From: Oscillospiraceae bacterium
GTDB taxonomy: Bacteria > Bacillota > Clostridia > Oscillospirales > Ruminococcaceae
Reading direction: 5' to 3'
Length of the DNA: 64,000 nucleotides
Assembly: GCA_902363145.1 (NCBI GenBank)
Contig: CABIZB010000001.1
Span: forward strand, 868,001 to 932,000
Shown: piece by piece, positions 1 to 8,132 of the stretch
Layout: the number at the start of each line of letters is the position of its first letter
How positions within the stretch are numbered: position 1 is the stretch's first letter
Notes under the pieces: model-generated
The model's input: the letters and a program-made list of their open reading frames with translations, nothing else
Told to the model about the DNA's origin: nothing
Databases searched by the model: none
Made by a program: the position numbers and the translations under genes

Positions 1-738
1 TTCCTAACACCGTATATGTCGTGCAGTGCAAAGCTGCCCATTTACTCTGTGTTCTCGCTGGCATTTTTCCCCAACCACAGCGCACTGGTAATGTGCCTGC
101 TGTACTTTTTCGGCATCATCTGCGGAATAATTTATGGCCTTATCCTTGGTCATACCAAGTTCAAAGGCAAGCCTATCCCCTTTGTAATGGAGCTTCCCAA
201 TTACCGTCTCCCCTCTCCAAAAAGCGTCTGCCTGCTTATGTGGGACAAGGCAAAGGACTTCCTTACAAGGGCATTCACGGTAATATTTACGGCATCTATC
301 ATCATCTGGTTCCTGCAGAGCTTTGACACCCGCCTGAATGTGGTTGCTGACAGCTCACAAAGTATGCTGGCAGCTATCGGAAAGATAATCTCCCCTGTTT
401 TTGCACCTCTCGGCTTTAACGACTGGCGCATATCCACGGCACTTATCACAGGCTTTACCGCAAAGGAAGCGGTGGTATCCACCATGTCTGTGTTGGTGGG
501 AGCTTCCTCCAACGACCTGCTTCCCGCACTTCTGCAGGGAATGTTCACTCCTATGACCGCAGTAAGCTTTCTTGTGTTCTCCCTGCTTTACACACCCTGC
601 GTGGCAGCTGTGGCAGCCGTTAAGCGTGAGATGAACTCCTCCTTTGCGGCAGTTGCATTTGTATTCATTCAGTGCGCCGTTGCATGGCTGGCAGCTTTTG
701 CAGTCTATAACATTGGCAATCTTATTCTTGCGATATAA
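1..738 (+). CDS. feoB: Ferrous iron transport protein B, C-terminal part
   Basis: This is the C-terminal 245 residues of the Fe(II) transporter FeoB, a cytoplasmic-membrane protein; the GTPase part lies upstream of the window, so the frame is open from base 1. The visible part carries the second Gate motif (MSCSAKLPIY, with the conserved Cys thought to line the iron path). It also has several hydrophobic segments and the conserved GFTAKEAVVSTMSVL stretch typical of the end of the Gate domain. The gene ends with TAA and is followed 12 bases later by a small Cys-rich membrane protein, the usual partner arrangement in Clostridia. Identity is secure; the start and promoter cannot be seen. Confidence 0.95.
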   Translation, partial: FLTPYMSCSAKLPIYSVFSLAFFPNHSALVMCLLYFFGIICGIIYGLILGHTKFKGKPIPFVMELPNYRLPSPKSVCLLMWDKAKDFLTRAFTVIFTASIIIWFLQSFDTRLNVVADSSQSMLAAIGKIISPVFAPLGFNDWRISTALITGFTAKEAVVSTMSVLVGASSNDLLPALLQGMFTPMTAVSFLVFSLLYTPCVAAVAAVKREMNSSFAAVAFVFIQCAVAWLAAFAVYNIGNLILAI

Positions 739-750
739 GGCGGTGTTACA

Positions 751-903
751 ATGAACTTTGCCGACTGGATAGCTCTGGGGCTGATAATTTTTCTGCTGAT
801 ATGTGCAGTCAGATACATGATACGCTCCCGAAAGAAAGGCTGCTGCGGCTGCTGTTCGGAATGTTCAAAATGCTGCCATGAAGAAAAAAGAAAGCTTCCG
901 TGA
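751..903 (+). CDS. FeoB-associated Cys-rich membrane protein
   Basis: A 50-residue protein encoded just behind feoB. It has one N-terminal membrane helix (about residues 5-24, ending near ICAVRYM), a basic stop-transfer stretch (RSRKK) and then a cytoplasmic tail rich in cysteines (GCCGCCSECSKCCHEE, eight Cys). Small proteins of this design regularly follow feoB in Firmicutes and are thought to help iron delivery, though their biochemical role is not settled. The position, size and Cys pattern make the call; the function is inferred from family and context. Confidence 0.88.
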   Translation: MNFADWIALGLIIFLLICAVRYMIRSRKKGCCGCCSECSKCCHEEKRKLP

Positions 904-914
904 GTACATACAGA

Positions 915-952
915 AAAAACGTCCGTATCTTTTCAGGTACGGACGTTTTTTT
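915..952. terminator. Bidirectional intrinsic terminator between feo genes and the ABC exporter
   Basis: A perfect 9-bp stem (ACGTCCGTA / TACGGACGT) with a 10-base loop is flanked by A-run and T-run on both sides. It can therefore end the feo transcript rightward and the ABC permease transcript leftward. Confidence 0.9.
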
Positions 953-965
953 ACATATATAAAAC

Positions 966-3941
966 TTATTCCACGTTTTTGAGAGCCTCGCTCTTGGAAA
1001 CCTTTGATACCTTTCTCATCTGGAGCAGTGCCACCACCGCATAGCAGATAATTCCCGTTGCAACTGTTACAATATATGTTATAGGGCTCATCACATATGG
1101 GAAATAACCTGTCATCATGGTGTAAAGATAGCTTTTGAAAATCGCTCTCATAGCAACATCAATGAAGGGAACGGAAATCGCCAGTCCCAGAACAACGGCT
1201 ATAGAGGTCGATACTATGTAAAGGCTGCCGATCTCGCTGTTCCTGAAACCAAGTATTTTTGTAAGCGAGATAGACTGGAAGTTTCTCTCAATGACCTGCT
1301 TGCAGAGAACATAAACAACGATAACGAAGAACATAGCTCCGAACCATTTGAAAAGTTCCATCATTCCGCCCATTGAAACTGTAAGCTGGTCGGAAAGTTT
1401 GGTATAGTCATCAGCGGTTATAACGGAAACAACATCGTCATCATCAAGCTCCGTAAGCTCCTCATTTGAGAAATAGCCTGTGAAATAATCGGATTTATTG
1501 CCGAAAAGCTTGTTGTAATCGTCCAGATTCATAAATATCGCAAGGGACGACTGGTAATCATATACGCCGCCTACCTCAACGGTATATGAGCTGTCACGCT
1601 TGTATTTTTCATCAAGCTCTATGCTGTCGCCAGTCTTGATGCCGAACTTCTCGCTTATACCTGTAGAAATAAGCACCTTGCCCTCGGGAATAGCCGAATG
1701 GATATATCTGCTGTTTTTCTCGATGCCGTAAACGGAAATACTGTCAGTAAGGAAACCCTCCTTTGAATAATCATAGCTTGACATTGCAAATTTTTCCGCC
1801 CGGATATCAGTTACTTCATCAGCCTCCTCATAATCATAGAGAATATACTGATAGCTGCTTATCATATCATTGGTAATAATTTCCTTATACTGGTCAAGCA
1901 TTCTGGGGAACATATCGCCGAAGCTTATAAGCACCGCTCCGAAAAGTATGCCGATTATCATTACGATATATCCGGGAAGATTAGTAAAGAATATCCTGAG
2001 ACTGAATCTTGTTTTGAAGGGTATTTTGGTATTGAGGCGCATTGCCTTTTTATTTGTGTTCTTTTTCAGGTCATGACGCAGGAATTTCAGGGGCTTGAGC
2101 TTGAGCTTTGAAGTAAGTACCGTAAGATTTATCACAAGCATGAGCAGGATAGGCACAACTGTTGAAAGTACAAATGCGGACGGAACCCATACTGTTGTAT
2201 AAGTGGTAAGCGAATACGAGCCTAAGTAAAGACCAACGCAGTAATCCTTCATTACAGTGTATCCGATGATATTTCCGACAATGCCTGCCGCAGCTGTTAC
2301 TATTACGGGAAGTATCATATAATGCCTGATAAGCTCGCCCTTTGTGTAGCCTGACGCACGGAGCGTACCGATAACTCCCGCTTCGCTGACAATGGTATTT
2401 GAAATAGTGACAGCAAAAATAAATGCGATAATAACTATCATCATATAGCACATTACCATTGAGCCTGCTTCATCGCCGCCGATATCATCAATGGCAAAAT
2501 TTACAGCCTGATTAAGATATCTGGGAACATAATCATCAACAGTGATGATATTACTCTGATCTATCTCGTCCTCAAAAGCTTCGTCCTCGGGCATTGTGTA
2601 TTCTTCACCGTTTATTTCAGCGCTGACAGCGTCCTCAATGATGCCGAAAAGGAAATCATCAAGCTCTGTGGAAAGCTCCTCTTTTGAAGGCTTTTCCACG
2701 GAATCAAGGTACCGGTCCTTAAATTCCTCCTCGGTGGGGCCGTCGTACTCTTCATTTCTTACAGCCGCATCAACGGACTTTTCAATAATGCCGAACACAA
2801 AGTCATCTGTTTCCACAGAAAGGTCGGACTTTTTGGGCTTCTCGACAGTATCAATATAGCGTTCAACAAACTCCTGCTCATCGGGAGCGCTGTATTCACT
2901 TCCGGTGAGCATCGCATTCACACTGTTCTCAATGATGCCAAAGGTAAAATCATCTGTCTGAACGGAAAGATCGGCTGCAGAGGGCTTTTCGCCTGTTGCC
3001 ATGTAAAGAGCCGCATATTCCTCCGCACCCTTTGAAATGCTTTCTGAAACCTCGGTAAGCTTCTTTTCAATAGCTGCCTTGTAAAGCTTGCCATATTCCT
3101 CCGCACCTGTTTCAGCCGCTGCTGTTATCTCGTCAACCTTTTTCTCAAAAGAAGCCTTGTAGATATCCGCATACTCCTCGGAAGCCTTTTCAAGCTTATC
3201 GGTAAGAGCGTCTATCTGAACCTGAACAATAGCCTCATCGTAATCTGTAAGCTCATCGCTGAGTAGGTCAGTAAACTTTTCCGAGCGCTCGGCTGCCTCC
3301 GTATCATCAGCATAGGGAGTATTGTACTGCCATGCGTAGTTATATTTGAGATTTTTGCTTTCTATGGTCTCAAATCCGCTGTCGGTCATTACAGCAACGG
3401 AAAAATTGATGGAGTCAAACATCGAGTCCGTGTTGCTCTCAAAAAGAGTGCTGTAATCGGGAAGCGCTATAAAGCCTGTTATTTTCAGTGCTTTTCCCTT
3501 GAGGGTAACAGTATCGCCAACTTTTATACCGTTATTTTTGGCAAAAACTCTGTCTATAGCTATTTCATCGTCCTGTGCAGGAAGAGAGCCGCTTAAAAGG
3601 CAAGGGGTATTAACAGCGTCCGACTGCTTGAAAACACGGATATCTGCCCCTGTTTCGGCTGTTTTTTCGTCAAAGTACAGATTGTCATAGAACGTCATGT
3701 CAATATTGCTTTCAAATGTATTCCGCAGCTCTTCGGGAAGAGGCTTGTCAAAGGTAACATGACCGTCCTCAATATTATAAAGCTCAAAGCTGTCATAATA
3801 CGCTTTTTTCAGGCTCTCATTTCCAACACGCATACCCGAGCATATGGATATGAGCAGCACCATCATTATAAAAATGGCAATGTATTTGGTAGCGTCCTTT
3901 GCAAGCTCACGGGGCAGACGCTTGTTAAGTGGATTTTTCAT
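966..3941 (-). CDS. FtsX-like ABC transporter permease with tandem repeats in its extracytoplasmic domain
   Basis: A 991-residue permease of the MacB/FtsX type, partner of the ATPase encoded just upstream. It has an N-terminal membrane helix (about residues 20-40) and a large extracytoplasmic domain. A first FtsX module of three helices begins near MVMCYMMIVIIAFIFA, a second extracytoplasmic domain follows, and a C-terminal FtsX module ends the protein. The first outer domain holds two sets of internal repeats: a 26-residue unit starting EEY (two and a half copies), then three 49-residue units containing DDFxFGIIE. The ATG at 3941 is chosen over an in-frame GTG two codons earlier because GGAGG lies 7 bases before it. 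The exported substrate is unknown; peptides, lipids or drugs are all possible for this family. Confidence 0.88.
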   Translation of the reverse strand: MKNPLNKRLPRELAKDATKYIAIFIMMVLLISICSGMRVGNESLKKAYYDSFELYNIEDGHVTFDKPLPEELRNTFESNIDMTFYDNLYFDEKTAETGADIRVFKQSDAVNTPCLLSGSLPAQDDEIAIDRVFAKNNGIKVGDTVTLKGKALKITGFIALPDYSTLFESNTDSMFDSINFSVAVMTDSGFETIESKNLKYNYAWQYNTPYADDTEAAERSEKFTDLLSDELTDYDEAIVQVQIDALTDKLEKASEEYADIYKASFEKKVDEITAAAETGAEEYGKLYKAAIEKKLTEVSESISKGAEEYAALYMATGEKPSAADLSVQTDDFTFGIIENSVNAMLTGSEYSAPDEQEFVERYIDTVEKPKKSDLSVETDDFVFGIIEKSVDAAVRNEEYDGPTEEEFKDRYLDSVEKPSKEELSTELDDFLFGIIEDAVSAEINGEEYTMPEDEAFEDEIDQSNIITVDDYVPRYLNQAVNFAIDDIGGDEAGSMVMCYMMIVIIAFIFAVTISNTIVSEAGVIGTLRASGYTKGELIRHYMILPVIVTAAAGIVGNIIGYTVMKDYCVGLYLGSYSLTTYTTVWVPSAFVLSTVVPILLMLVINLTVLTSKLKLKPLKFLRHDLKKNTNKKAMRLNTKIPFKTRFSLRIFFTNLPGYIVMIIGILFGAVLISFGDMFPRMLDQYKEIITNDMISSYQYILYDYEEADEVTDIRAEKFAMSSYDYSKEGFLTDSISVYGIEKNSRYIHSAIPEGKVLISTGISEKFGIKTGDSIELDEKYKRDSSYTVEVGGVYDYQSSLAIFMNLDDYNKLFGNKSDYFTGYFSNEELTELDDDDVVSVITADDYTKLSDQLTVSMGGMMELFKWFGAMFFVIVVYVLCKQVIERNFQSISLTKILGFRNSEIGSLYIVSTSIAVVLGLAISVPFIDVAMRAIFKSYLYTMMTGYFPYVMSPITYIVTVATGIICYAVVALLQMRKVSKVSKSEALKNVE
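2550..2990 (-). repeat. Three tandem 49-residue repeats inside the permease
   Basis: Three consecutive coding units of exactly 147 bp each. Every unit begins EKP, carries a DDFxFGIIE core and an EEY or SEY segment, and the first two end with RYxDxV. The third is degenerate at its end. The equal period with diverged codons points to old in-frame duplication rather than a recent event. Confidence 0.9.
2991..3179 (-). repeat. 26-residue repeats (two and a half copies) inside the permease
   Basis: Units of 78 bp start at 3179, 3101 and 3023, each opening with EEY and followed by a helical stretch such as LYKAAIEKKLTE. The last copy is cut short and runs directly into the 49-residue repeats. The composition (Glu, Lys, Ala) suggests amphipathic helices. 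Confidence 0.85.
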
Positions 3942-3955
3942 CTGCACACCTCCGC

Positions 3956-4654
3956 TTACCAGTCAAGCTCTTCGGCTGAAAGTTTCTTTTCGTTGATTAT
4001 CTGCTTTCTAACCATGCCGTCACGAAGCTTTACGACCTTGTCTGCCATGTCCTTGATAGCCTCATTGTGCGTTACCATGATGATAGTTGTGTTATATTTC
4101 TGATTTACAGTCTCAATAAGCTTGAGTATCTCTTTGGAAGTGTTGTAATCCAGCGCACCTGTAGGCTCATCGCAAAGTAGGATATCGGGATTTTTTACAA
4201 TAGCTCTTCCGATGGAGCAGCGCTGCTGCTGACCGCCCGAAAGCTGAGAAGGAAGCTTATGACGATGCTCATACAGTCCGAGAGTTTTCAGTATCTCATC
4301 AACATCAAGAGGGTGGTCGCTGAGATATGCGCCTGTTTCAACGTTTTCCTTTATGTTAAGGTTGGGTATAAGATTGTACATCTGGAATATGTAGCCAAGA
4401 TGCTTTCTGCGATATTCTGTCAGCGAGCGTTCATTCATATTTTCTGTCTTTTCACCGTCTATGGAAATATAACCCGAGTCAGCGTCATCTATTCCGCCTA
4501 TGATGTTAAGAAGTGTGGATTTGCCGCTTCCCGAAGGGCCGAGAAGAACGCAGAACTCACCCTTTTCTATGCCAATGTTTATTCCTTTAAGTACCTCTAC
4601 CTTGCTTTCCCCGCTGCCATAGCTTTTTCTGATATCGTTTATTTCAATAAACAA
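3956..4654 (-). CDS. ABC transporter ATP-binding protein (LolD/MacB type)
   Basis: A 232-residue ATPase that powers the adjacent FtsX permease from the cytoplasmic side. Walker A is GPSGSGKST, the signature is LSGGQQQR, Walker B plus D-loop is ILLCDEPTGALD, and the switch His lies in MVTHNE. This is the full set for an active MacB/LolD-class ATPase. The start is TTG, placed about 9 bases after an AAGGGG ribosome site. It is the first gene of a two-gene operon and its promoter overlaps a long palindrome, which suggests repressor control. No regulator gene adjoins it in this window. Confidence 0.93.
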   Translation of the reverse strand: MFIEINDIRKSYGSGESKVEVLKGINIGIEKGEFCVLLGPSGSGKSTLLNIIGGIDDADSGYISIDGEKTENMNERSLTEYRRKHLGYIFQMYNLIPNLNIKENVETGAYLSDHPLDVDEILKTLGLYEHRHKLPSQLSGGQQQRCSIGRAIVKNPDILLCDEPTGALDYNTSKEILKLIETVNQKYNTTIIMVTHNEAIKDMADKVVKLRDGMVRKQIINEKKLSAEELDW

Positions 4655-4670
4655 TGCTGAGCACCCCTTT

Positions 4671-4714
4671 ACTATAATGAATACATGAACAGATGTTCAT
4701 GTATTCATTATAGT
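4671..4714. promoter_or_regulatory. Perfect 20-bp inverted repeat, probable operator of the ABC exporter
   Basis: The arms 4671-4690 and 4695-4714 are exact reverse complements around a 4-base centre (AGAT). The inner part reads ATGAACAGATGTTCAT, which resembles TetR-family sites. The -10 box of the exporter promoter lies within the right arm, so a bound dimer would block RNA polymerase. Both arms contain TATAAT, so a weak promoter on the other strand is also conceivable. Confidence 0.8.
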
Positions 4715-4735
4715 GTCTGTTTCGGGTTTTGTCAA
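4707..4735 (-). promoter_or_regulatory. Consensus sigma-A promoter of the ABC exporter operon
   Basis: TTGACA at 4730-4735, a 17-base spacer and TATAAT at 4707-4712 on the minus strand, a perfect match to the vegetative consensus. Transcription would start near 4700, about 45 bases before the ATPase start codon. Confidence 0.88.
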
Positions 4736-4810
4736 TAAAAAACAATGCTATTTAACATCAATTCGTATGGCTATACAATGAGTTAGCTATAGACAACTGC
4801 ACTTTTGGGT

Positions 4811-4923
4811 AATTTATACTAAGCACCAATTAAAAACTATACAAAAAATTGAGCATAATCTTGCGTATATGGATTATGCGATGATTTTTTGTATATAGTT
4901 TTGTTGGTGATTAGTATTATACT
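4811..4923. repeat. Long imperfect inverted repeat, MITE-like element
   Basis: In the otherwise gene-free stretch 4736-5031, two arms of about 50 bases (4811-4860 and 4872-4923) face each other across an 11-base loop. Matching blocks include CACCAA, ACTATA, ACAAAAAAT and GCATAATC. AT-rich hairpins of about 110 bp outside genes often are non-autonomous transposon remnants. No clear target duplication can be defined by eye. It could also be an unusual leftover regulatory hairpin. Confidence 0.6.
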
Positions 4924-4966
4924 ATGCCGAATACCAAAAGACAATGCGCATATTTCTAATCAAAGC

Positions 4967-5000
4967 AAAAGGCTGCGCAGAATGACCTGCACAGCCTTTG
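4967..5000 (-). terminator. Probable terminator of the cellobiose phosphorylase gene
   Basis: A stem formed by AAAGGCTGCGCAG and CTGCACAGCCTTT with one mismatch and a 6-base loop lies about 30 bases beyond the stop codon. On the minus strand it is followed by TTTTGCTTTG, a broken T-run. Confidence 0.65.
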
Positions 5001-5031
5001 ATTTATGTATTCAATTTACTGTTAAAGGAAC

Positions 5032-7500
5032 TCAGCCCATTACAGCAACTACTTCGTGAACACCGCTTGTGATACCGGAAATAACATTTCCGTCAACAGC
5101 CTTGCCGTCCACGGTAAGGGACTTGATGCCCTTGGAAACGTGATCGGGGTTCTCGATCTTGATGTTGAATGTTGCACCTCTGAACTGACGGGATATGGTG
5201 TAGCCGTCCCAAGCCTTAGGAATGGAAGGATCGATCTTCAGTCCGTCGTAAGAAGGAATGATACCGAGGATATACTGGGAAATTGCAACGAAGTTCCATG
5301 CAGCTGTACCTGTGAGCCAGCTGTTCTTAGCCTCGCCGAATCTCTTAGCGTCCTTACCTGCGATCATCTGAGCATATACATAAGGCTCGGTTCTGTGGAG
5401 CTTTTCATCTTCCTGATATACGGGAGCGATCCTTGTGTAGTAGTCAAATGCCTTGTCGCCCATGCCTGCATATGCTGCTGCGCACATGATCCATGCGTTG
5501 TTGTGGCAGAATATACCTGCGTTCTCCTTGTATCCGCCGGGATATGTGGAGATCTCGCCGTACTCAACGATATATCTTGTAAATGCGGGATTGTTAAGAA
5601 CCAGACCGTGGGAAGTACCGAGATACTTGTCGATGCTTGCAATGGTCTTATCGGTGAACTCCTTGCCGCCTACATCGGACATGATGCAGAAGCCCTGAGG
5701 TTCGATAAAGATCTTGCCCTCTTCATTCTCGTGAGAGCCGACCTTCTTGCCGTAAGCATCGTATGCACGGAGGAACCAGTCGCCGTCCCAGCCGTAGTCA
5801 ATGATAGCCTGCTTCATCTTGTCGATCTCAGCCTGTGCCTTGTCGGCTTCCTCGGTGTTGCCCATTCTGCGGCAAAGCTCAACATACTCAGGTCCGATAT
5901 ATGTGAACATACCTGCGATCATTACGGACTCGGCAGTCTGCTCGTTAAGAGGCTCGCCTGTTTCGGGGTTAACTTCCTTAGCGATATTGCTTGCAGTGTT
6001 CTGGAAGCTTTCGCCGGGAACACGGGAGAAGCAGTTCAGGTTAAGGCAGTCGTTCCAGTCTGCACGGCCGATAAGAGGCAGACCGTGAGGTCCCTTGTTG
6101 TTTACAACGTGATAGAAGCTTCTCTTCAGGTGGTCAAGGAGGGGCTGAGCAAGCTTGGAATCATTCTTATAATCTACCATTTCATTAAGAATGTCGTAGT
6201 CGCCTGTTTCCTTGATGTATGCAGCTGTGGAAAGGATCATCCACAGGGGGTCATCGTTGAAGTTTGTACCTGCGGCATCGTTGCCCTTCTTGGTAAGGGG
6301 CTGATACTGGTGGTAGTTTCCGCCATCCTCAAGCTGAGTAGCGGCGATATCAAGTATTCTCTCTCTTGCTCTCTCGGGGATCTGGTGAACGAAGCCGAGG
6401 ATATCCTGGTTGGAATCACGGAAGCCCATTCCTCTTCCGATACCGCTCTCAAAGTAGGAAGCGGAACGTGAAAGGTTGAATGTAACCATGCACTGATACT
6501 GGTTCCAGATATTTACCTGTCTGTTGAGCTTATCATCGGGAGAAGAGATGGTGTACTTAGCAAGGAGCTCGTCCCAGGTCTTCTTCAGCTCTGCAAGAGC
6601 AGCGTCAGCCTTTTCAGCGGAATCGAACTTCTTCATCATCTCGTATGCACGGGACTTGTTCATGGTTCCGTCAGCATTGAACTTCTCGGGATAAGGATTC
6701 TCAACATAGCCGAGAACGTAAACGAGAGTCTTTTCCTCGCCTGCTGCAAGAGTGATCTCCTTGCAGTGGGAAGCGATGGGAGACCAGCCATCAGCAACAG
6801 AGTTGCGAGGCTTGCCCTCAAATACAGTCTCAGGATCTGCAAAATCATTGTAAATGCTTCCCATAAATGTCTCACGGTCGGTATCAAAACCGTCGATAGG
6901 CTCATTTACGGTGTAGAAAGCAAAGTGATTTCTTCTTTCCTTATATTCGGTCTTGTGGTAAATTGTGCTGCCCTCGATCTCGACCTCACCTGTGTTGAAG
7001 TTTCTCTGGAAGTTGGAGCAGTCGTCCTGAGCGTCCCAAAGGCACCACTCAACGAAGGAGAAAAGCTTGAAGGTCTTCTTTTCGCTGCTCTCGTTCTTGA
7101 GAACTACCTTCTGAACTTCACCTGTGAAGTTCTGAGGAACAAAGAAAGTAACTTCAGCGGAAAGACCGTTCTTCTTGCCCTTGATAACTGTGTAGCCCAT
7201 ACCGTGACGGCATACATACTCCTCAAGCTCAGTCTTTACGGGAGACCAGCCGGGATTCCATACAGTGCCGTTATCGTTTATGTAGAAATAGCGTCCGCCT
7301 GCATCTGCGGGAACGTTGTTGTAACGGTAACGTGTGATTCTTGCCAGACGAGCGTCCTTATAGAAGCTGTATCCGCCTGCTGTGTTGGAAATAAGGCTGA
7401 AAAAGTCCTGTGTTCCAAGATAGTTTATCCAAGGATAAGGGGTTTTGGGAGATGTGATAACATACTCCTTGGCAGCGTCATCAAAGAAACCGAATTTCAT
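5032..7500 (-). CDS. cbp: Cellobiose phosphorylase, glycoside hydrolase family 94
   Basis: A cytosolic enzyme that splits cellobiose with phosphate into glucose 1-phosphate and glucose, saving ATP in cellulose degraders. The N-terminus ([20 protein letters not shown]) and [11 protein letters not shown] closely recall ruminococcal cellobiose phosphorylases. The conserved ADWNDCLNL motif places the likely catalytic acid at Asp 484. The length is 822 residues, usual for the family. An in-frame ATG exists at 7521. The ATG at 7500 is preferred because GAGG lies 8 bases before it and family members begin there. It is transcribed alone, from a promoter carrying LacI-type operator-like palindromes. 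Cellodextrin phosphorylase is the main alternative, less likely from the N-terminal match. Confidence 0.95.
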   Translation of the reverse strand: MKFGFFDDAAKEYVITSPKTPYPWINYLGTQDFFSLISNTAGGYSFYKDARLARITRYRYNNVPADAGGRYFYINDNGTVWNPGWSPVKTELEEYVCRHGMGYTVIKGKKNGLSAEVTFFVPQNFTGEVQKVVLKNESSEKKTFKLFSFVEWCLWDAQDDCSNFQRNFNTGEVEIEGSTIYHKTEYKERRNHFAFYTVNEPIDGFDTDRETFMGSIYNDFADPETVFEGKPRNSVADGWSPIASHCKEITLAAGEEKTLVYVLGYVENPYPEKFNADGTMNKSRAYEMMKKFDSAEKADAALAELKKTWDELLAKYTISSPDDKLNRQVNIWNQYQCMVTFNLSRSASYFESGIGRGMGFRDSNQDILGFVHQIPERARERILDIAATQLEDGGNYHQYQPLTKKGNDAAGTNFNDDPLWMILSTAAYIKETGDYDILNEMVDYKNDSKLAQPLLDHLKRSFYHVVNNKGPHGLPLIGRADWNDCLNLNCFSRVPGESFQNTASNIAKEVNPETGEPLNEQTAESVMIAGMFTYIGPEYVELCRRMGNTEEADKAQAEIDKMKQAIIDYGWDGDWFLRAYDAYGKKVGSHENEEGKIFIEPQGFCIMSDVGGKEFTDKTIASIDKYLGTSHGLVLNNPAFTRYIVEYGEISTYPGGYKENAGIFCHNNAWIMCAAAYAGMGDKAFDYYTRIAPVYQEDEKLHRTEPYVYAQMIAGKDAKRFGEAKNSWLTGTAAWNFVAISQYILGIIPSYDGLKIDPSIPKAWDGYTISRQFRGATFNIKIENPDHVSKGIKSLTVDGKAVDGNVISGITSGVHEVVAVMG

Positions 7501-7606
7501 TGAACATACCTCATTTTTCATAATTTTAGTTAAACCTCCCGCATTGTCACGGAACGGAATGACTGTCGGGATATACTTTGACCCACTCCCGGCAATCCTT
7601 ATAGAT

Positions 7607-7677
7607 ATTTTACCATATTAAACGTTTAAATTCAACTGTAATGTGTCATTTCTACCCAACAAATAATTTAAACGTTT
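7607..7677 (-). promoter_or_regulatory. Cellobiose phosphorylase promoter with two LacI-family operator-like sites
   Basis: On the minus strand TTGAAT (7630-7635), a 17-base spacer and TAAAAT with TGG before it (7607-7612) form the promoter. The spacer contains the palindrome TTAAACGTTTAA (7618-7629). A second copy, TTAAACGTTT (7668-7677), lies upstream with its centre exactly 50 bp away. AAACGTTT cores are typical of LacI/GalR and CcpA-type operators; two in-phase sites would allow looping. Confidence 0.75.
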
Positions 7678-7702
7678 TTTGTGCATTTATTACAAAGAAA
7701 TA

Positions 7703-7750
7703 AAAAGGGCATACGTGATCCCTTTGCTGCAGGTATTACGTATGCCCTTT
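7703..7750 (-). terminator. Intrinsic terminator of the Gln/Asn-rich small gene
   Basis: A perfect 13-bp stem (AAAGGGCATACGT / ACGTATGCCCTTT) sits 18 bases after the small gene's stop codon. On the minus strand it runs into TTTTTATTTCTTTG. Confidence 0.8.
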
Positions 7751-7768
7751 GAGGAAAATATATCAGCG

Positions 7769-7939
7769 TCAGTTCTGATGCTGATTGTTCTGCTGGTTCT
7801 GCTGCTGATTCTGACGGCAGTTCTGTCCCTGCTGCTGTCTGCCCTGACGGTTCTGGCTGTTCTGCTGATTCTGATTGTTCTGCTGGTTATTCCGCTGATT
7901 GCTGCTGCGGTTGTTCTGCTGGTTCTGATTATTGCACAT
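7769..7939 (-). CDS. Small Gln/Asn-rich protein of unknown function
   Basis: A 56-residue ORF composed almost wholly of Gln (23) and Asn (19), with five Arg, three Ser, two Gly, two Cys and single Met and His residues. It begins MCNNQNQQNNRSSNQ. It has a convincing ribosome site (GGAAAGGA, 9 bases before ATG) and a strong terminator directly after its stop. Both support a real gene, although longer low-complexity ORFs overlap it in other frames. The bias resembles prion-like or intrinsically disordered segments; some small spore-coat-type proteins of Clostridia are also Asn/Gln rich, but no family is recognised here. The region is made of short CAG/CAA/AAC-type codon iterations, so repeat slippage may have shaped it. 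No clear promoter was found. Confidence 0.65.
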   Translation of the reverse strand: MCNNQNQQNNRSSNQRNNQQNNQNQQNSQNRQGRQQQGQNCRQNQQQNQQNNQHQN

Positions 7940-8063
7940 TTTATATCATCCTTTCCGTATGCACCGCAAATGACTGCTGCGCAGGCAGATGAAGCTGCCA
8001 CGATAGCTATTATGGCTGCAAAGCAAGTTTTTATTCCTGTCACTATTATTTTCATAAAATTTC

Positions 8064-8092
8064 TTGCAATAACCGAATATAAACTGTATAAT
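8064..8092 (+). promoter_or_regulatory. Promoter of malQ
   Basis: TTGCAA (8064-8069), 17 bases, TATAAT (8087-8092). Transcription would start near 8099, about 34 bases before the malQ start codon. Confidence 0.75.
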
Positions 8093-8132
8093 AGTATTAC
8101 TGAATAAAATAACCGAAAGGTCGGATAAATTT

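Noticed and set aside
5056..6471. Long plus-strand ORF (471 codons) opposite cellobiose phosphorylase
   Set aside because: It lies wholly antisense to a firmly identified gene, has no ribosome site and its translation is Cys/Val rich without any family pattern; a codon-bias shadow.
7679..8107. 142-codon plus-strand hydrophobic ORF and 121-codon minus-strand ORF over the Gln/Asn-rich gene
   Set aside because: Both are other-frame readings of the same codon repeats; neither has a ribosome site, and the Gln/Asn frame does, with a matching terminator.
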